From positions 900,254-964,253 of the forward strand of contig NW_020170397.1 of NCBI RefSeq assembly GCF_000524195.1: a DNA stretch of 64,000 nt, in the 5' to 3' direction. Shown here piece by piece: positions 48,362 to 62,157 of this stretch. The stretch is from Echinococcus granulosus (taxonomy: Eukaryota > Platyhelminthes > Cestoda > Cyclophyllidea > Taeniidae). The first letter of the stretch is position 1. Each line of letters starts with the position of its first letter. The notes beneath the pieces are model-generated. The model saw only the letters and a list, made by a program, of their open reading frames with translations, did not search any database and was not told the origin of the DNA. Made by a program: the position numbers and the translations under genes.

Positions 48362-49360
48362 GTGTGGTGCCCCAAGTCTTTCCTAAAGGTGAAGGAAATC
48401 ATAACACTAGGTCAGAATGCGTATTGTCAACGCACAGATGGACGGGGTGGCTACTGGCATGGGCCAATGACTTGGTCAGCCGGTGAAGGTACAATTACGG
48501 AGCCCCTAATTGGCTCGTTACCAAAACCCATAGTTACGCAATCAATTAACATTACATTGCCGCTCTCGCCTTTTGAGCGTCGATTCTGACGCCCCTCTTG
48601 ATCAACTCCTTGCATCAGGAGTCGTAATGTGGTCAGCAATAACATCCACCGACCAACCGCGCCAGTGATCGAATTTGCGTGTAAATGAAAAGGTGCCTGA
48701 CCGCAATGTCACTTATCCCTCTTGACGATTCCACTGGATCTGGATTTCCGCCCTATTTTAGGGCAGGGAAATGTGGTGGCCATGTCCTGTCTTTATAGTT
48801 AGTCGTAGGAACAGTGGCTTCAATTCCGAGTCATTTAATAAAGGACGGGATTCAAACTAGTTTTATGGGAATAGGGTTTCGCATTTATTCATCCTTGTCA
48901 CCTTTTCTCACTTCAATGCTGCCCAGCCATACCTATCTTGGTTCCATCAGTCACTGCAGAGGTGGAGGAGGTGTCGCGTGCTCATCTCATTGACATCTCC
49001 ATACAGGTACGGTAAATGGCTTTGCAATGAACGCTTCCAGATGGTTCACGGCTGCTGTCAATTTAAGTGTTAACAGCTTTCCTGCAGCCAAAGTGACTGA
49101 GGTTACTACCAAAGGCGGGAGTCATTTTCAGCCCTTCAGTTAGGGATCGTCACAGGTTCCTCCATCCTCGGCATATGCAACTCTTCCGCACACTAGGGTT
49201 CTTTACCTGTTGATAGAAATCGGGACAGATGTCCTACAAGATAGGATTCGCTTTCCACTGCCAATAACAGCGCCCCGAGACTTCCCTTAAGACGAAAGAG
49301 GTGCCCGCGGTACCCGCGAAAATAAAACAGAGTTAAACAAGTAAATAAAATTTCAAATCA
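48362..49360 (-). mobile_element. TRIM-type LTR element, copy 7
   Basis: Direct repeats at about 48362-48556 and 49265-49360 enclose about 708 bp. The second (element-5' LTR on the minus strand) has lost about 100 bp of its middle. The minus-strand purine tract AAAAGGCGAGAG and PBS-like TTGGCAGTGGAAAGC are still visible. Confidence 0.78.
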
Positions 49361-51719
49361 GCACAAATTCCCTCAAAGGCAATGAAAATTGGATGCAATC
49401 TGTCGTGAATATGAAGAGCTGCAATCGAGTTAAAATGATAAGTTCTACTAAAGAGTAGGAAATTACCATATATCTGGTGTGAAGCAGTTCTGAGATAAAG
49501 TTGGAGCTTCTTAAAGAATGTGTTGAAGGCTTGGACGACTATTACCATAGGTAGCAAGTACCGTTCTGCTCCTGTACCTTCAAGAACTAGCAAAACGATA
49601 TCCCCACGCTTTTATCCCACTGTGAACGGATTCGATGGCGGTATACCGGAGCAGGCTCCCCGATGGGAAAAAATCGTGCGGCAAACGGCAATTCAAGATC
49701 TCGAGAACCTACCTTAGGTATTAGCCTCGCATACTACAACCTCCGAAGCTTGTCCGCCCTTTTTGTTATCAATTATTATGAAGAGGGGAAAAGTAATGAA
49801 AAATAAGTACAAGCCATTGTATCCGGAGGCCTGTGACCAACATTTTTACGCCCAGAATCAGGTCGTGGCCACTCAGAGGCCTTATAGTTGTCCTAGTAAA
49901 GGCACATTCCTTAAAATCTGAAAAGAGTACTTAGCCCCAGTGTTGTTTCACGTCTATTTTGCCCTTTTAAAGTCAAGTGGTTGGCATAAACTGCTACAGA
50001 AAAAAGTGTTAGTCATTTATCCCTACAGTAGCATGGGATTGCAAATAATTGGGTTTACTTGTCCCTTTTTCCAAAATAAGTTATTAAATATAAGGTAATG
50101 CGTATGAATCAGCCCTGCATGTTTAAAACGCATGGCTGTTAGGTAAACGTGGAATTTTCTTCGGCAGACTTAACTTTATCCAGTCTGATTTGTTTACACG
50201 GATGATGCAGCCAAATGTAAATGGTGGAGGAAGTATTTGTCGCGCGTGCCGTGACGGTCAACAGCATTCCGCGAATAGCACTACGACGTAGAAGTGGGCG
50301 TCCCTTCCTCTCCCTCCCCTTCTCCCTCTTACAGTCACCCTTCACGCGGCCTGACCCGGCCTGCCCCGGACTGGTCACGTAGGTGAATTTTCAGGCACCT
50401 CACGTGCAGACAGCAGGTAGACAAATCGAGAAAGGTGCGTTCACCGTCATCGCGTCTACCCATCCCCGTCCACAGCCGACGTGCTGAAACAGCAAGCTTT
50501 TTTTGGTACAGGTACACAGTCCTCTAGACAGCGGGGTTGGTGGCCGTGTTCTAGACAGAATGATAAATCTGATTCAAATGTGTGCTAGGACTCGAGCGAT
50601 CCTCATCCCTTTCTCTTCTCCCACTCTAATAAAAAAAATCCACTGAATTATTTAGTATTTTTAAAATACGGAAATGGTTTTTTGCCATTGGCAAACCTTT
50701 GAAGCAAAACGATGCCCACTCCCCTCCCTGTCTGCGTGCACGGTCTCTTAATTTGGGGTTACAGGTTTGTCCGACATTCTTGACTTTAAAGTGCCTATTA
50801 ATTATTTGCAGTGCGAACAGTTTTTGCCACCTAAAACACATCCATTACCCACTTCAACCACCAAAATAAATGCAAGCGAAGTCTTGTACAAGAAGTGTCA
50901 AAGGTTGCAATTCAAATCAAGGTGGGAGGAGGAGGAGGAGGAAGCGCTTATAAACAACGTCACAACTAGTATATCGGCGTAGTCGGCGCCTGTACCGAGT
51001 TGGGAGCATCACCAACATCTCCCGAGCACGTTATTTTTAAACTTGGCTGAACATTCATTTGGTTCTGTAGACTTTCGGTCATTTCAGTGGAATTCGAGTT
51101 ATGTTTCCAACACCAAAATAATAACCGCATCTTATGGAAAACAGTTGCTAACTTTTCCCTTTCAGGAATTCTGATTTTCTTGTGGGGCTCCAAGGCCAGA
51201 TCGAAGAGGGGCATTTGTCAAAGGAGATCGCAAGGAGCCGGAGGTAAAAAAGGTGTTTGGTGAAATTATTCATTCGGTGCATCGTGTCCGGTTGCAAAAG
51301 AGAAGCAGTGGAGACTTCACACCCACTTTCTCGGCCCCATTTGCGATGCTGAAGGGTTCATCCTTCCCCACATTACTGTGGGAGATTTCCTTTGATTTAA
51401 ATGTTTTTTAGAGAGTCTCATAAATAAAAGTCCCAGTAAAGTAAATTAACTTATGATTTCGTTCTTATTATTTGTGGCTTGTTGCCCTAAAATAATTACT
51501 AGTCTTGGGTAATTATCCATGCAGCTGATTGTTAACAGGCCTCGAGGCGTGGAATGCACTTTTGGTGGTGGTTCAAATGCCTCCTTTGTAAATGTACGAA
51601 CATAGTGGCATTGTCATTAGGCTGGCCCGCTTCACTGCGCCGCCATCAGCGGCGAAAAGGCTTTCCCTCCAAGCTAAATGTCATGTGATCACACAAGCTC
51701 GCTGAAACGACTTCTGTAC
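49361..51719. other. Intergenic region, no gene seen
   Basis: No recognisable coding exon. It contains a short (GGA)n run at 50924-50944. Frames here are short. Confidence 0.4.
50924..50944 (+). repeat. GGA microsatellite
   Basis: Purine-only GGA/GAG triplet run on the plus strand, one of three such tracts within 5 kb. Confidence 0.7.
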
Positions 51720-52700
51720 CCTATAAGGACGCGAAAAACCCACGCAAATGCTTACCTGAGTGTGACGCATGAAGCAAAGGCATGTTCTAGTCTACCGATA
51801 CTCTTTATTGCGTTCTGTACCACTTCCTAAATATGCTGAACCCTCATATAATAAAATGTCGGCTGAATTGTACACTTGATCCCATGCCATTTGCAGAAGC
51901 CTCTCGCAAGGCTTCCTGTAAAGCTGTTGTAAGAATCGCATATAGGAGGAAGGGGAGGAGGAGGGGGAGGAGGAGGAGGAGGCGAAATTAAGTAAAGATG
52001 CATTCTGTCAGAAGGACCAACTATTCATGATAAAAATAAAGGATTTCGAACCGCTCAAAATTAGAAGTGGAGATCCACGTGTCAAGACCAACTTTTGTCA
52101 TGTTGTAAGTGGACTATGTAACTTATCATCTACACCTACACCAACTGGGAGAGGCGTGGAGGCTAAACCGATGGCACGCGCCACCTTCGCAAAGCGGCAC
52201 ACTTCGAATTTGTGGTAGAAAACTTTCTAACCCTCAGGAACAGCCGGTAGGGCCGGCCAATGGTTCGGGGGAAGTCCTGTGCTTAAGGCTTAACGCGAGA
52301 CCCACTACGTCATACCGCCGCAAAAAATTTCCCGTGCGAAGATTTTCACTTTGGGATGGGAAAGGTGTTGCTTAATTTTCACCCACCTTTTTTAAATTCC
52401 TTTCGCCTTTTCTCTCAGTGATTATCTACATTTCTTGGCATTCGGTAGTCACGTGGGAAATCAAATACTCCGTTCTGAAGTAAGTAAGGTGGAAAAGAAG
52501 GTGGTTAGGGTTATACTTTTTCTTTCAAAGGCCAAATGTTGTATAGGAGTGGAATTTGCAAGCTCGCGTCCTGGTGGGCGAGGGGTATAGGCTGCAGTGG
52601 TGATTATCTCAATGACCAGAATGCTGTACGAAGCTGTCTGTCGTTACTTGATTTCATTAAAAGTATTGAACAAAATGATTTGGTTGCCTCATACAGCATG
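51720..52700 (+). repeat. Interspersed repeat family B, copy 2
   Basis: Same order of conserved blocks as 20430-21450, including ATCCACGTGTCAAGA, GTGGAGGCTAAACC, TTCTCTCAGTGATTATC, AAGTAAGTAAGGTGG and a nearly identical 120-bp block starting GTTGTATAGGAGTGG. A GGA-rich tract (51944-51982) lies inside this copy and is absent from the other one. The left end is the least certain. Confidence 0.7.
51944..51982 (+). repeat. GGA-rich microsatellite
   Basis: Thirty-nine bases composed almost only of GGA, GGGG and GAG units, inside repeat B copy 2. Confidence 0.75.
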
Positions 52701-55375
52701 CTTGAAAAGCCTGAAAGACTCATTTGGGCGAGGTCTTTTGAGCTGCGCTGAAAATGCTGAAGTGGTCACGAGAAGAGGGCAAAACTTAAAAATCATTTCA
52801 AATTCTGCCCCGTAGTTGACCACCTTATTATTCTTTTTATCAAAAGCATTGTAATGAACCCTTCCGTAGTTATTTCTCTTTTACTTTGTGACCATAAGCG
52901 AACCTATCTAATCGGCTTATTTTACTTGGTGCTCACTGAAAGAGGTTCGCGCACTTCCACTGTAAAGTTGACCACCACAGCTCAAATATTTCATTGTTCT
53001 ACTTGCAATTGTGCTGCTTATACTCATGTCAAAATACGTAACTATTCCCAGACCACGAGTATCCAGATTCTGCTTTATTGCTTTAGTCTTAACCAGTCTT
53101 TTTGGGACACAATTTGCGAGTAGATACGTCAAGGCGAATCTGTTAAAATTTATCACCTTCGTAGTCCGCCAGGTTTCAACTTCGTTTGCAGCAGTAAATC
53201 TTGCTCCACTGGAGTAGGGGCTGGAATTACAATCAGTGATCCAGCGTAGTTTGGAGGAATACCTTCAAGTGAATCATCGCATTGGAGTGGTAGGTAGCCA
53301 CGAAAGGAGTTTTTAGGGTGTGCAGTCGGTACCGCTGCAGAAGACCTCCCATCTTTGGGTGATTGCTAGCACCATTTCTTGAAATCGGGGCATAAGAAAC
53401 ATATCAATTTGAAGCGATTGCGCCGGTGACTGCACTACACTGCCTCGTTTCTCGCCTGCGCGTGTCCGCGTTTCGTCTTTCAGCGAGGTGTGTGCGAGTG
53501 TCTGGCAAGCCAGATGTCGTGCTAGATGGAACCTACCGACGGATACCTGCACAACGTGTCCACTCATTATCAGCCAGAGTGGTGGTCTAGGGGCACCAAT
53601 CACCGAGTACATAGAAAGAACGCACGGTGGCTGAAATTATCCGTCAAGTGATGAACGGATTGGAGGCAGTCTCAGCTCTCATTTTTGGGAAATAAAATAA
53701 AGCGCTATTATGAGATCCAGAATAGCGGCTACTTGCCAAAATTGATGGCAGCGGTATTCACGCGGAAAAGAGTTTAAGGTGTCTATGTTGCTATTTGCTT
53801 CACTTAGGTAATATAATGCAAGCTTTTGCCCTTCAAGGTCTCATTTATCACCACCATGGTGACACATGACTGTTGCACCACATTAAGTCGCCAGAAATTC
53901 CCCAAAAGTAACAAGAGAACAGTGAGGTAAAAACTATGACGTGATGGATGAAAACTAAATCACTGGTTTGTTTTCATTGCCAAGCAGAGATGGACCATCG
54001 TGGCCCAATCAAGATGGCCTGGGGAGCAATTATGACAGAAAGCATGCCAGTCATTAATGTTGGAGCACCTCGACAAATGAAAATTTGAAAGAAGGTATGA
54101 ATAGCGCCAGAGAGTGAAAAGCTGGCCTATCCGGCCCAGTTGACGAAATCGTTTCGACAGGGATCACGTTGGCACCCTATGACACCACAAACATGACTTA
54201 CTGTTGTTTTTTGCCTAGTCAATTATGCAAACTGATTACTCGAGCAGCATCGTTCCTTCCAAAATTTGCAAGCTCTCAACTCCAAATTCCTCTCTAGCAT
54301 AAAATTCACTTCCATTATGCAAGCCATGACCCTCATTGTGACTAACACTGGCGTTGATACTCTCAGTCAGTGCGAATTCGATTTCAGCTACCTTTTTTAT
54401 CCAAAGGTGCCTATTTTTCTGCATTGAATTTCCTCGCTTTTTCCTTTGAGCAGGTATCCCAATATACCATAGCGAATACACCTTACGTGGTTATTACTTC
54501 ATCTTACCGCAAAAAGATTTGTGTGTCAGGCAGCGCCGCCAAAAGACAGCCAACCACTTTTTTGCAATGTAACCTATTTAAAGATTCACTCCAAAGTAGG
54601 CTGTAAGCTTACGTTTAATGGGAGTCCATGAAGAACTTCTCCAACTTGCGGGGGTGTATATTGGCGTGGAATTAAGCCACGCTGGCAGGGCAGGCGAGGT
54701 AAACACCTCACCAACATCGTTTGGATGCGACGCCCCCACTTCCTTACCTGAACTGGATGACGAAACAACCCTGCAGAACGTGCTCTTTGGCAATTTAAAA
54801 TAACCATTTGAGCCGTCATGACTCAAGTAGATCAGTCGAATTTAACACAACAAAAGAGACGATTATGTTTTAGGGCAGGAGATACTTGCCATTCTCTAGA
54901 TAAGTGCTGTTTCTAAAGCTCTGGCTAGGTTTCTCCTGAGTCGGTTTCTTTTTACATGCATATCTGAAGATTTTCAAGTGCAATTGTTGAAAATTCAAAA
55001 CTCATCGACCTCACTGATGTGATTACTTATTTGAGACCTCGCTTTTCCTACCCATACCCCTCAATTCGTAGCTGAGGCGGTTGCTCTCTCTTTGGCTATT
55101 TCAATTGGATTTTACCAGAACATACACCAAAAATCGGTTCACTTCATTAAAATTCTACTAAAATTTATCCTCGGCAATTTATTTATAAAGTTTGGCCTAC
55201 ATTTTAGGTAAAAATATGTCCATTTTGTCCAGCCATATTTATATTCAAGTAACTCAAAGTAGCTATGGCGGCGATTCGATGTTTCTAGGCCAAAAGCCAT
55301 TTTTTAGAGTTTTGGTTTCACTGTTTTGGATGTCTCCAAAAGTTTTAGCTCGACGCAATTTTATGGCCTCGCGGC

Positions 55376-55398
55376 GTCCTGTCCCGTCCTGTCCTGTC
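55376..55398 (+). repeat. Short TCCTG tandem repeat
   Basis: Four to five imperfect copies of a TCCTG/TCCCG pentamer. Confidence 0.55.
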
Positions 55399-55650
55399 GA
55401 TGAAGCCTGATTTATTGGACGCCTAGATGGGACTCGGGACGTCGTACCGCCCCGCCACTCACGCCATGGTCGGTGGTTTGCGAGTTAAACCCTACGCCAA
55501 TTGAGGCAGGAGGGTTTGCATTCGACGACAGCAAGCAGCAAGCCAAAAGCCATCAAATTTGTGTGCTTAAAAGTGGCTGACAGATTTTTTTCTTTTGAGA
55601 CAGAAAAAGGAAAATCACCATTGGAGCAAGGGCAAAATGTGCGAGCCAGC

Positions 55651-55688
55651 TTTCTCCTTCTCCTCCTCCTCCTCCTCCTTCTCCTCCG
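55651..55688 (+). repeat. TCC microsatellite
   Basis: Pyrimidine-only run of TCC and TTC units, the complement type of the GGA tracts 4-5 kb upstream. Confidence 0.75.
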
Positions 55689-58600
55689 ATTTTACGATTT
55701 TTCTCAAGAAGGTTTTTTTTTCTAAGCTACCACTTTTATTACCCACGCCTTACTTTCTATGAATATGGACGAGAGGACATTTTTTCCCAAAGGGTAGTTT
55801 GATAAATAGGCACGCTTTTCATGTCGTTCAGCAATCCGTGCCCCAACACATCACCTCGGACAGTAAAAAAGAGGGCTTACAACATGATGCCTATAAATGG
55901 AAATGCATATGCAGTACTTTTGGTTCCCCAAAACCTCACGGTGGCCGTAAACCTCGTATAAGGAGAGTTAGATGAAGTGAATGACTTGCGATTCAGAGGC
56001 TTAGCCACACCTCTGATAAGTACCTTACTTTAAAGCCACGCAATCGCATTTGCGGTAGTGTGTGTCACTCCCTTTTCGTGTACACAAAATACAAATTCCC
56101 ACGATTAATAGTGTTGTGTGAAAGTAGATAAACCCGGCTCTGTAACTAACTTCACTTGAAATAAAGGACCTTGATAAAACCATGTAATGCACGAGGCTAG
56201 GTTCCGATGGCGAGCATGGCTGCAAGCTCCGAAGCACCTACCTCTTCTTATGGTCACACAAGCGTCCTCATTTAAAGGGCGTGCTGGCAAGACAAAAGAA
56301 CACAAAGTAGTCAGGCAGGTGACCTGTATGCAGGCGGGCTTAGAGAGCCTGGGTCACGTCAAAGCATGTTGAGCCTTAGCCGCACCAGGTGAGTGGGTAA
56401 TCCACTACGTGACCGTGTTCAGGGGGAGAATTAACTAGTTGAACCATCGTTTCGGTGAAGTCATATGAAGTCTTGATAGCATCTTTCAGCCTATAGCTAA
56501 ATCAAAATAAGTTTACCTTAAAATAGCTTTTTTTTTCATCACCCTAATCCAGCATGGATAGAAAAATTACATTAATGAATTGAATCAGCTAGTAGGTTAA
56601 TGGCGTTTAGGATGTGAAATGACTATGGTAAGGTGGCTCAAGTTTACAGCCTGGAGTTTCTTACCGTTTAGACATTTCTACATCCACCATTGACATGACT
56701 TCACATCTACAGCAGTCCGAAGATATGAAGTAACTGTGTTCTTTCAATAGCGGAATAACCAAGGTCGGCCTACCGGGGAAAAAATCCTCCCCTCTTCACT
56801 CACACGTGGAAGCACAGAAGGGTGTTCAATGCATATTTTTTGCACTCTCCGTATATGCATGAAGAAGATGCCCCTTTCTGTCTGTCCGCTAGAATCCGAT
56901 TTGAAGCACAATTCCCCTCAGTGCCCATTGAGATTCCGAATTTATTTCAGTTCCTTGATCCTTTTTAGGGCCATTCTACATTGGTAGTAGGTACTGCGAA
57001 AATCATGGGATCATTTTAGCCATTTTTGAAAGTTTGAAAGTGGTTCAAACTCGTATAAAACAGGTTTGACCTTCGACTGGATGGCGCTTCGCTATTGAAG
57101 CCGTTTAACAGCATACACTTTGGTGGATAGGATAAATTTTTACGTCATCTAAAATGCAAAACTCTCATGAATTTTAATTACGTGGCTTATTTTGCACCTA
57201 ATACCTCCCCGCGGGTTCGCCTCCCTCCATCTGCCCCAATAACTGGCCTCTTGATGACCCCATGTGGGGTCGGCGTCTCCGCCACCTTGGTGCGGCATTG
57301 CAGTAAGTCGGTGTGGTAACTAGATGTAGGTTTTTCTCAGTGACGAAGGAAAAGGGAAAAATGCATCTTAATTTGGAAATTTCATCTACACTGACGCATC
57401 TCCTGATGTCAGTGTGCTTTAGTACCTGCTTGGCTAGCATTTACCATAGCCGCCGAGCCTTCAGCTCTCTCCCACACACGATACTTTGAAGTTGGGAGTA
57501 ATGGCACAGTGATTAAGCATGCGCTGGAAATAAGCAGAAGCCTCTCAGCGCGCTGTCCCCTTGATACAAGTTTATTTTGACGCAGTTACTCTTTTTTTTT
57601 TACACTTTATGGCTGCAATTGAGGTGGGGTTTGTGGGATGAGAAGGAGAAAATAAAATAGAAATAAGTACTCCAATAGGTCCTTCGGCGTTGGACTTTTG
57701 GCAGCAGACTAATTTTAGTACTGTTTAGGAATATTTAGAAGCCTTTCAGGTTCATTTCAATAGGGGATTCAATCTTAATTCTGGAAATAGTAAAATTCAC
57801 GGAATGCTACTTGCGTCCTCGCCACTGTTGCTCCCCCTAAAGTGGTTTCAGTGAGCCAAATTACAGGAAAATTTGGAAATCTGGACTTGAAAATCCACTC
57901 TTGCTGAGGAGCTTCAAGGAATTTTTTTCAAATTGCACGTATCAAATGCCAGTTGACAAGATTTGGTCACCATGGCGACTGTTTCACCAGGCTGGTAACA
58001 CAAACTAGTCCTCATTGACATCCACCGACATCGACCATTTGATACCCCAATTCCCAGCTGAATGGAGGGGTGACACTAAGCCGTGACAGAATGCCCTCCC
58101 GACCGTTCGGTATGGTCGTCATCATTTTGAGTAATGAGAATCGAAAATATGCAAAATAAAACACTCTAGTCTCCATCCATTCGCGAATGACATTTAACTT
58201 TTGGAAAATTCCAGTTGATGGCGGATTCACAACATCGGTCTCCCCTCTTCTACGAAACTTAAACTCGTTGTTGTGATGGATCCTACGCTTTGTTCTTTCT
58301 TCTACCGAGGCATCAATTAACTCTTAGAAAAGAAAATGTCCTCCATGAGGTGACGGACCACTTTGGGGTCCGGGTTTCAATAACTTTCTTGACTAAGGCC
58401 GTGTGTAACTAGTAATCACCCCAGCAGTTTGGGACATTTCGTTTTCCTCATCTATTATCATTTTTTTATTTCGTACCCGCATGTCAGAAGGAGTTGGTGC
58501 TTAAAATCTCCAACCGGCAAGCTAGAAGGTACTAGTGCAGATGCAGTAGCAGAATAGTAAGGACTGACAGTTGTGCACAAATCCTCCTTTGACTTTCATA

Positions 58601-61600
58601 ATAGTGAAAAAGCCACTTCTGAATTATTAGTTGTCACCTTGGCATGTGCTTGCTTCGCATTACTCTAATAACAATAAAGTGTTTGACCCGTAAATTTTTT
58701 TTAGCCAGAAGAGGAAGAAGGCTCCTAGGCGGTAAAAAACCGCCTCGACAATCATTCTCTATCTCACTAACTTGTTTCTTTCTCGGTCAACTGTCAAATG
58801 ATAGGTGCATATTTGATGGATGAATCTGTCTTCTTTCTGCACAAAAATGGGACTTAAAATAGGCATTGCTTTAGCTCAAAAAAGAGACGACTGCAACCGA
58901 AGCGCAGACTAGTTTCTGGGACCTATGAAAACTGGTTTTTTGCTCGAGTTCACTGCTTTGGGGTAATGGGTGACGCAACTCCATAAAGTACAAGGTACCT
59001 CCGTCGATCTTTTTTTACGCTTCATCACATAACATTGTGGATTCGCACTTGAAAAATAACCCCAGGATTGTGGGTAAATTTTAGTCTTCGGCAGTAATCC
59101 TGGTACCAACTGTCTTTGGATGCTAAATGTCTACATTTTTGGGTAGAAACTCCACCTCCAAGTGCACAGCTTAGTAATATCTTGTCATAAAAATTCAAAG
59201 ACCAGGAGTTTCACTCTTAGACGATGGTAAAATAAAAAAATTCACTACATTACCATCCATGAGCTTGAAGGCGCTGACGCCACCCGCCAATCCCACTAGT
59301 GTCGCTCAACCACTACCGACGCGGGAGTCAAGAGGTCAAGTGCGGGCCTCTCTACGTCTCCAAGTCCGAGCACAGAGAGGTTTCTTAATTCTATCTTTGA
59401 TCCAGATTTGTTTAACTCCTATCTCCTTTTTCAAAGGCAAAGTTGCCCACTAACCAATCACATTTACCAATTACCGATAATGGGGTTACAACATAAGAAA
59501 TCTCAACATTTTTGCCACGTCAAGTTGTTTTTACGCGTGGCAAGCACTTGACCTATTAACTACGTGATTGCAGAATTACCTGACAAAAAAGACAATGAAC
59601 AAGAAATCTGCATTGTTGGGTTCTGCTTGTGTCAGATTTGCTGTTTTGTTATGCCTGTGCTATTCATTTCCACATCAACTGACCTGAATAATTCGCCTCT
59701 TCCCTGTGATTATAAATGTGATCTCTCAGTTTGGGTGGCTGAATGCATAAATAAAACTAAGTCACCTTACATTCTTTCCATTATTTTGCAAAGCATCCGC
59801 TCCGACTAGATCTTTTTAGCAGGTTGCTATGCAACAATTCCTATTATGAATGGTTGAACCTTTTCTAGGTGTAAGTAGAAGTTATGCCTGTGTTATCGGT
59901 ATGTAGTCCTGTTAAAACTGAAACACATTCGACACTTCAAAGAAATCAGTAAGCCCTCCACAAGTCCTCGTTTCTAGGCCGATTGCAACCCTGACTAGAG
60001 GGAGTGGTTCCTGATGCTATATTTCCTTCCTAAACGGATGAGGCACTGCACTTGGCCACAACTTGATGCTGAACAGAAAAAAATATCACTTTCACAAAGA
60101 TGGGGGCCGAATGTCGGTACTATCCTACCTTGTTCACCAGTTGACTATAGGTAGGGAAATTTTCTATTCCTGCCAATCTAGATTTAGGAAGAATTCTCCT
60201 TTGCTTCACCGAAATCTCGGAAATTGGCTTAGCTAATCACGAGTTGTATACGATCTGAGAGGCCTATTTTGGAAACTAACCAAAACTGACTGCTGGAATG
60301 TTTGCGTGGTTAAAATAGCTTAATTAACCTGCTCAGTCATCAAACTACTGAGGGAAATTACTATAATACGTCCAAGAACAGTCTGTTTTTTTTCTTAGAT
60401 ATAGGAACCTTTTAATCCCCATCTAACGGCACACACTATTTAGTACTTCCTAGGTCATAAAAATTTCAGAAAATGTTTTAACTTTTCTTGCTTTAAAGAT
60501 GCATGGGATTCCTATCGTCGGTTTGGTATTACCTTTATGCGAACCCATGTTCCTGTGTTATGACAGTTATTCCAAGAGTTGGCTGTTTATGTGTGCCAGA
60601 GTCGTCAGACGGATCTGAAGGTTGTTTATTGTTTTCACAGGCTGGAAGTCACCTTGTCTGCTAAGGGGAATCGGCTTAGTCATGTAAGCCATAAATGCCA
60701 AGTGAGAAATAGTCACCAAAGTATCAATCAACGTGCTGATACCAGTCATAAACCTGGCAACTGGCTTTTAAAACTCTTGTCGGTGCGCGTTTTGAGTCTA
60801 TTGCAGGTGGTTGAAAATTGAACACCTCCACGGTAAGATCATTCTGCAATGTCTGGGCTGCGGGTGCAAAGGCGTCTGAATAGGTTAGAGAACGCGATTA
60901 CTTATTCTGCTCACTTTTCTAATTATTTACTTAGGTGCTCGACTAGCAAATTGTGATAAAACTGTCCCATTTGGCAAATGATATTGGGACTGCATTTTTG
61001 CATCCTGCCTACTGACAGTCGGGCGACTAATCACCGTCCACGTATCCTTGCCGTGTGAATCCCTGCTGGAAAAGGAGTTCTTGGGCCTGTTATGCTTGAA
61101 AAACTGTCACAACACCACCTATCGACTGGTGTTTGGTGTACAGTCCTGCCAGTTGCGGCATATTCTGTTGCAGGAAGGAATTGAACGCAGGCCCCCCAGT
61201 TCTTCACTTGTAACTGCATCTCGACTTTTTCTGCCCCCAACACATTTGGAGTTCTGTTTCTGCGCAACCCTCTTTTGTTGTTTTTACGCAAATGGAGCAA
61301 CTTTCAAAGTGTCACAACACCGCGTGTCTGAGGTATTTTGATAATGTCGAAATGTCACTGACCCGACCCTGCCTCCATAGCCGAGTTGAGAATCAGGTTA
61401 ATTGGGGTTGTTGCTGGACGGGATTTTGCATTTGCATAGTTCATGAAGTCAATTTCTTGCCAAAACCTATCGCAGGTTGTGATCCACTCGCGCTGTTCAA
61501 AGCGCAAAATTAATTTCTCCTCCATAATATCTCCTGCCTCATAAAGTATAAATGAGAAGACCGTATTCAGTCGGTCAAAACTGCACATTCGCAGTGGTGC

Positions 61601-61960
61601 TTGCATTTCATTTTCACCCCGTCTCGCTCTGTAACTCTGTCTAAGAAATAATTACTTTTAATGTTCAGAGGGTAAATTTTGCATTTTTTAAAATTTTACT
61701 CTTTTACAAAAAGAATGCTCATTGACAGGTCACAGAGGTGACAATCATTTGTTCCCTCGGGAAAGTTGTCTGATTTACAGCATGTAATTTGATTTTGACA
61801 GCAAAACAATGGGGGAAGGGAATGTGGGTAGCATTTATGTACGCTTTGTCCTGCTTCCTAGACGGTAATTCTACTCCATCAGAGGCCTTGATGCTAACGC
61901 AACAACAGAAAATGAGCCCTTGGCTGCTATAGCGACGTTAAATATCCTGTTCGTTATCAA

Positions 61961-62157
61961 TGCAGAGTCTCGAGACTTCCCTGAATACGAAAGGAGGCAT
62001 AATACTGAGGCAAAATATGTATTGTTGACCTAAAGAAGGGTTTGGGGCTGCTGGCTAGACCCAAAAGTCAGCCCACCCGGCGAAGGCACAGTGGTGAGGC
62101 ACCTAAGTGGTCCCTTTGTCAAAAACTGCGAGTCAGTCAAATAACCCACGCATTACA
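61961..62157 (-). mobile_element. TRIM family solo LTR, copy 8
   Basis: A 197-bp match to one terminal repeat, with TG...CA ends on the minus strand (TGTAATGCG ... AGACTCTGCA) and no interior on either side. Near full length, so it is the best example of a solo LTR in the window. Confidence 0.72.

Larger units (their letters stand above)
52701..61960. other. Long gene-poor region, no gene recognised
   Basis: About 9.3 kb. Short tandem repeats occur at 55376-55398 (TCCTG units) and 55651-55688 (TCC/CTT units). Several frames of 60-100 codons exist on both strands (for example 54618-54803 on the plus strand and 61355-61606 on the minus strand), but I recognise no family and could not join them into a gene. 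Confidence 0.45.

Noticed and set aside
53313..53612. Minus-strand 99-codon frame in a GC-rich patch
   Set aside because: No recognisable protein; GC-rich sequence lengthens chance frames.
54618..54803. Plus-strand 61-codon frame ending in an acidic stretch
   Set aside because: Looks protein-like but is overlapped by two open frames on the other strand and has no identifiable upstream exon.
61355..61606. Minus-strand 83-codon frame starting with ATG
   Set aside because: Unrecognised and overlapped by an open plus-strand frame; no support beyond being open.
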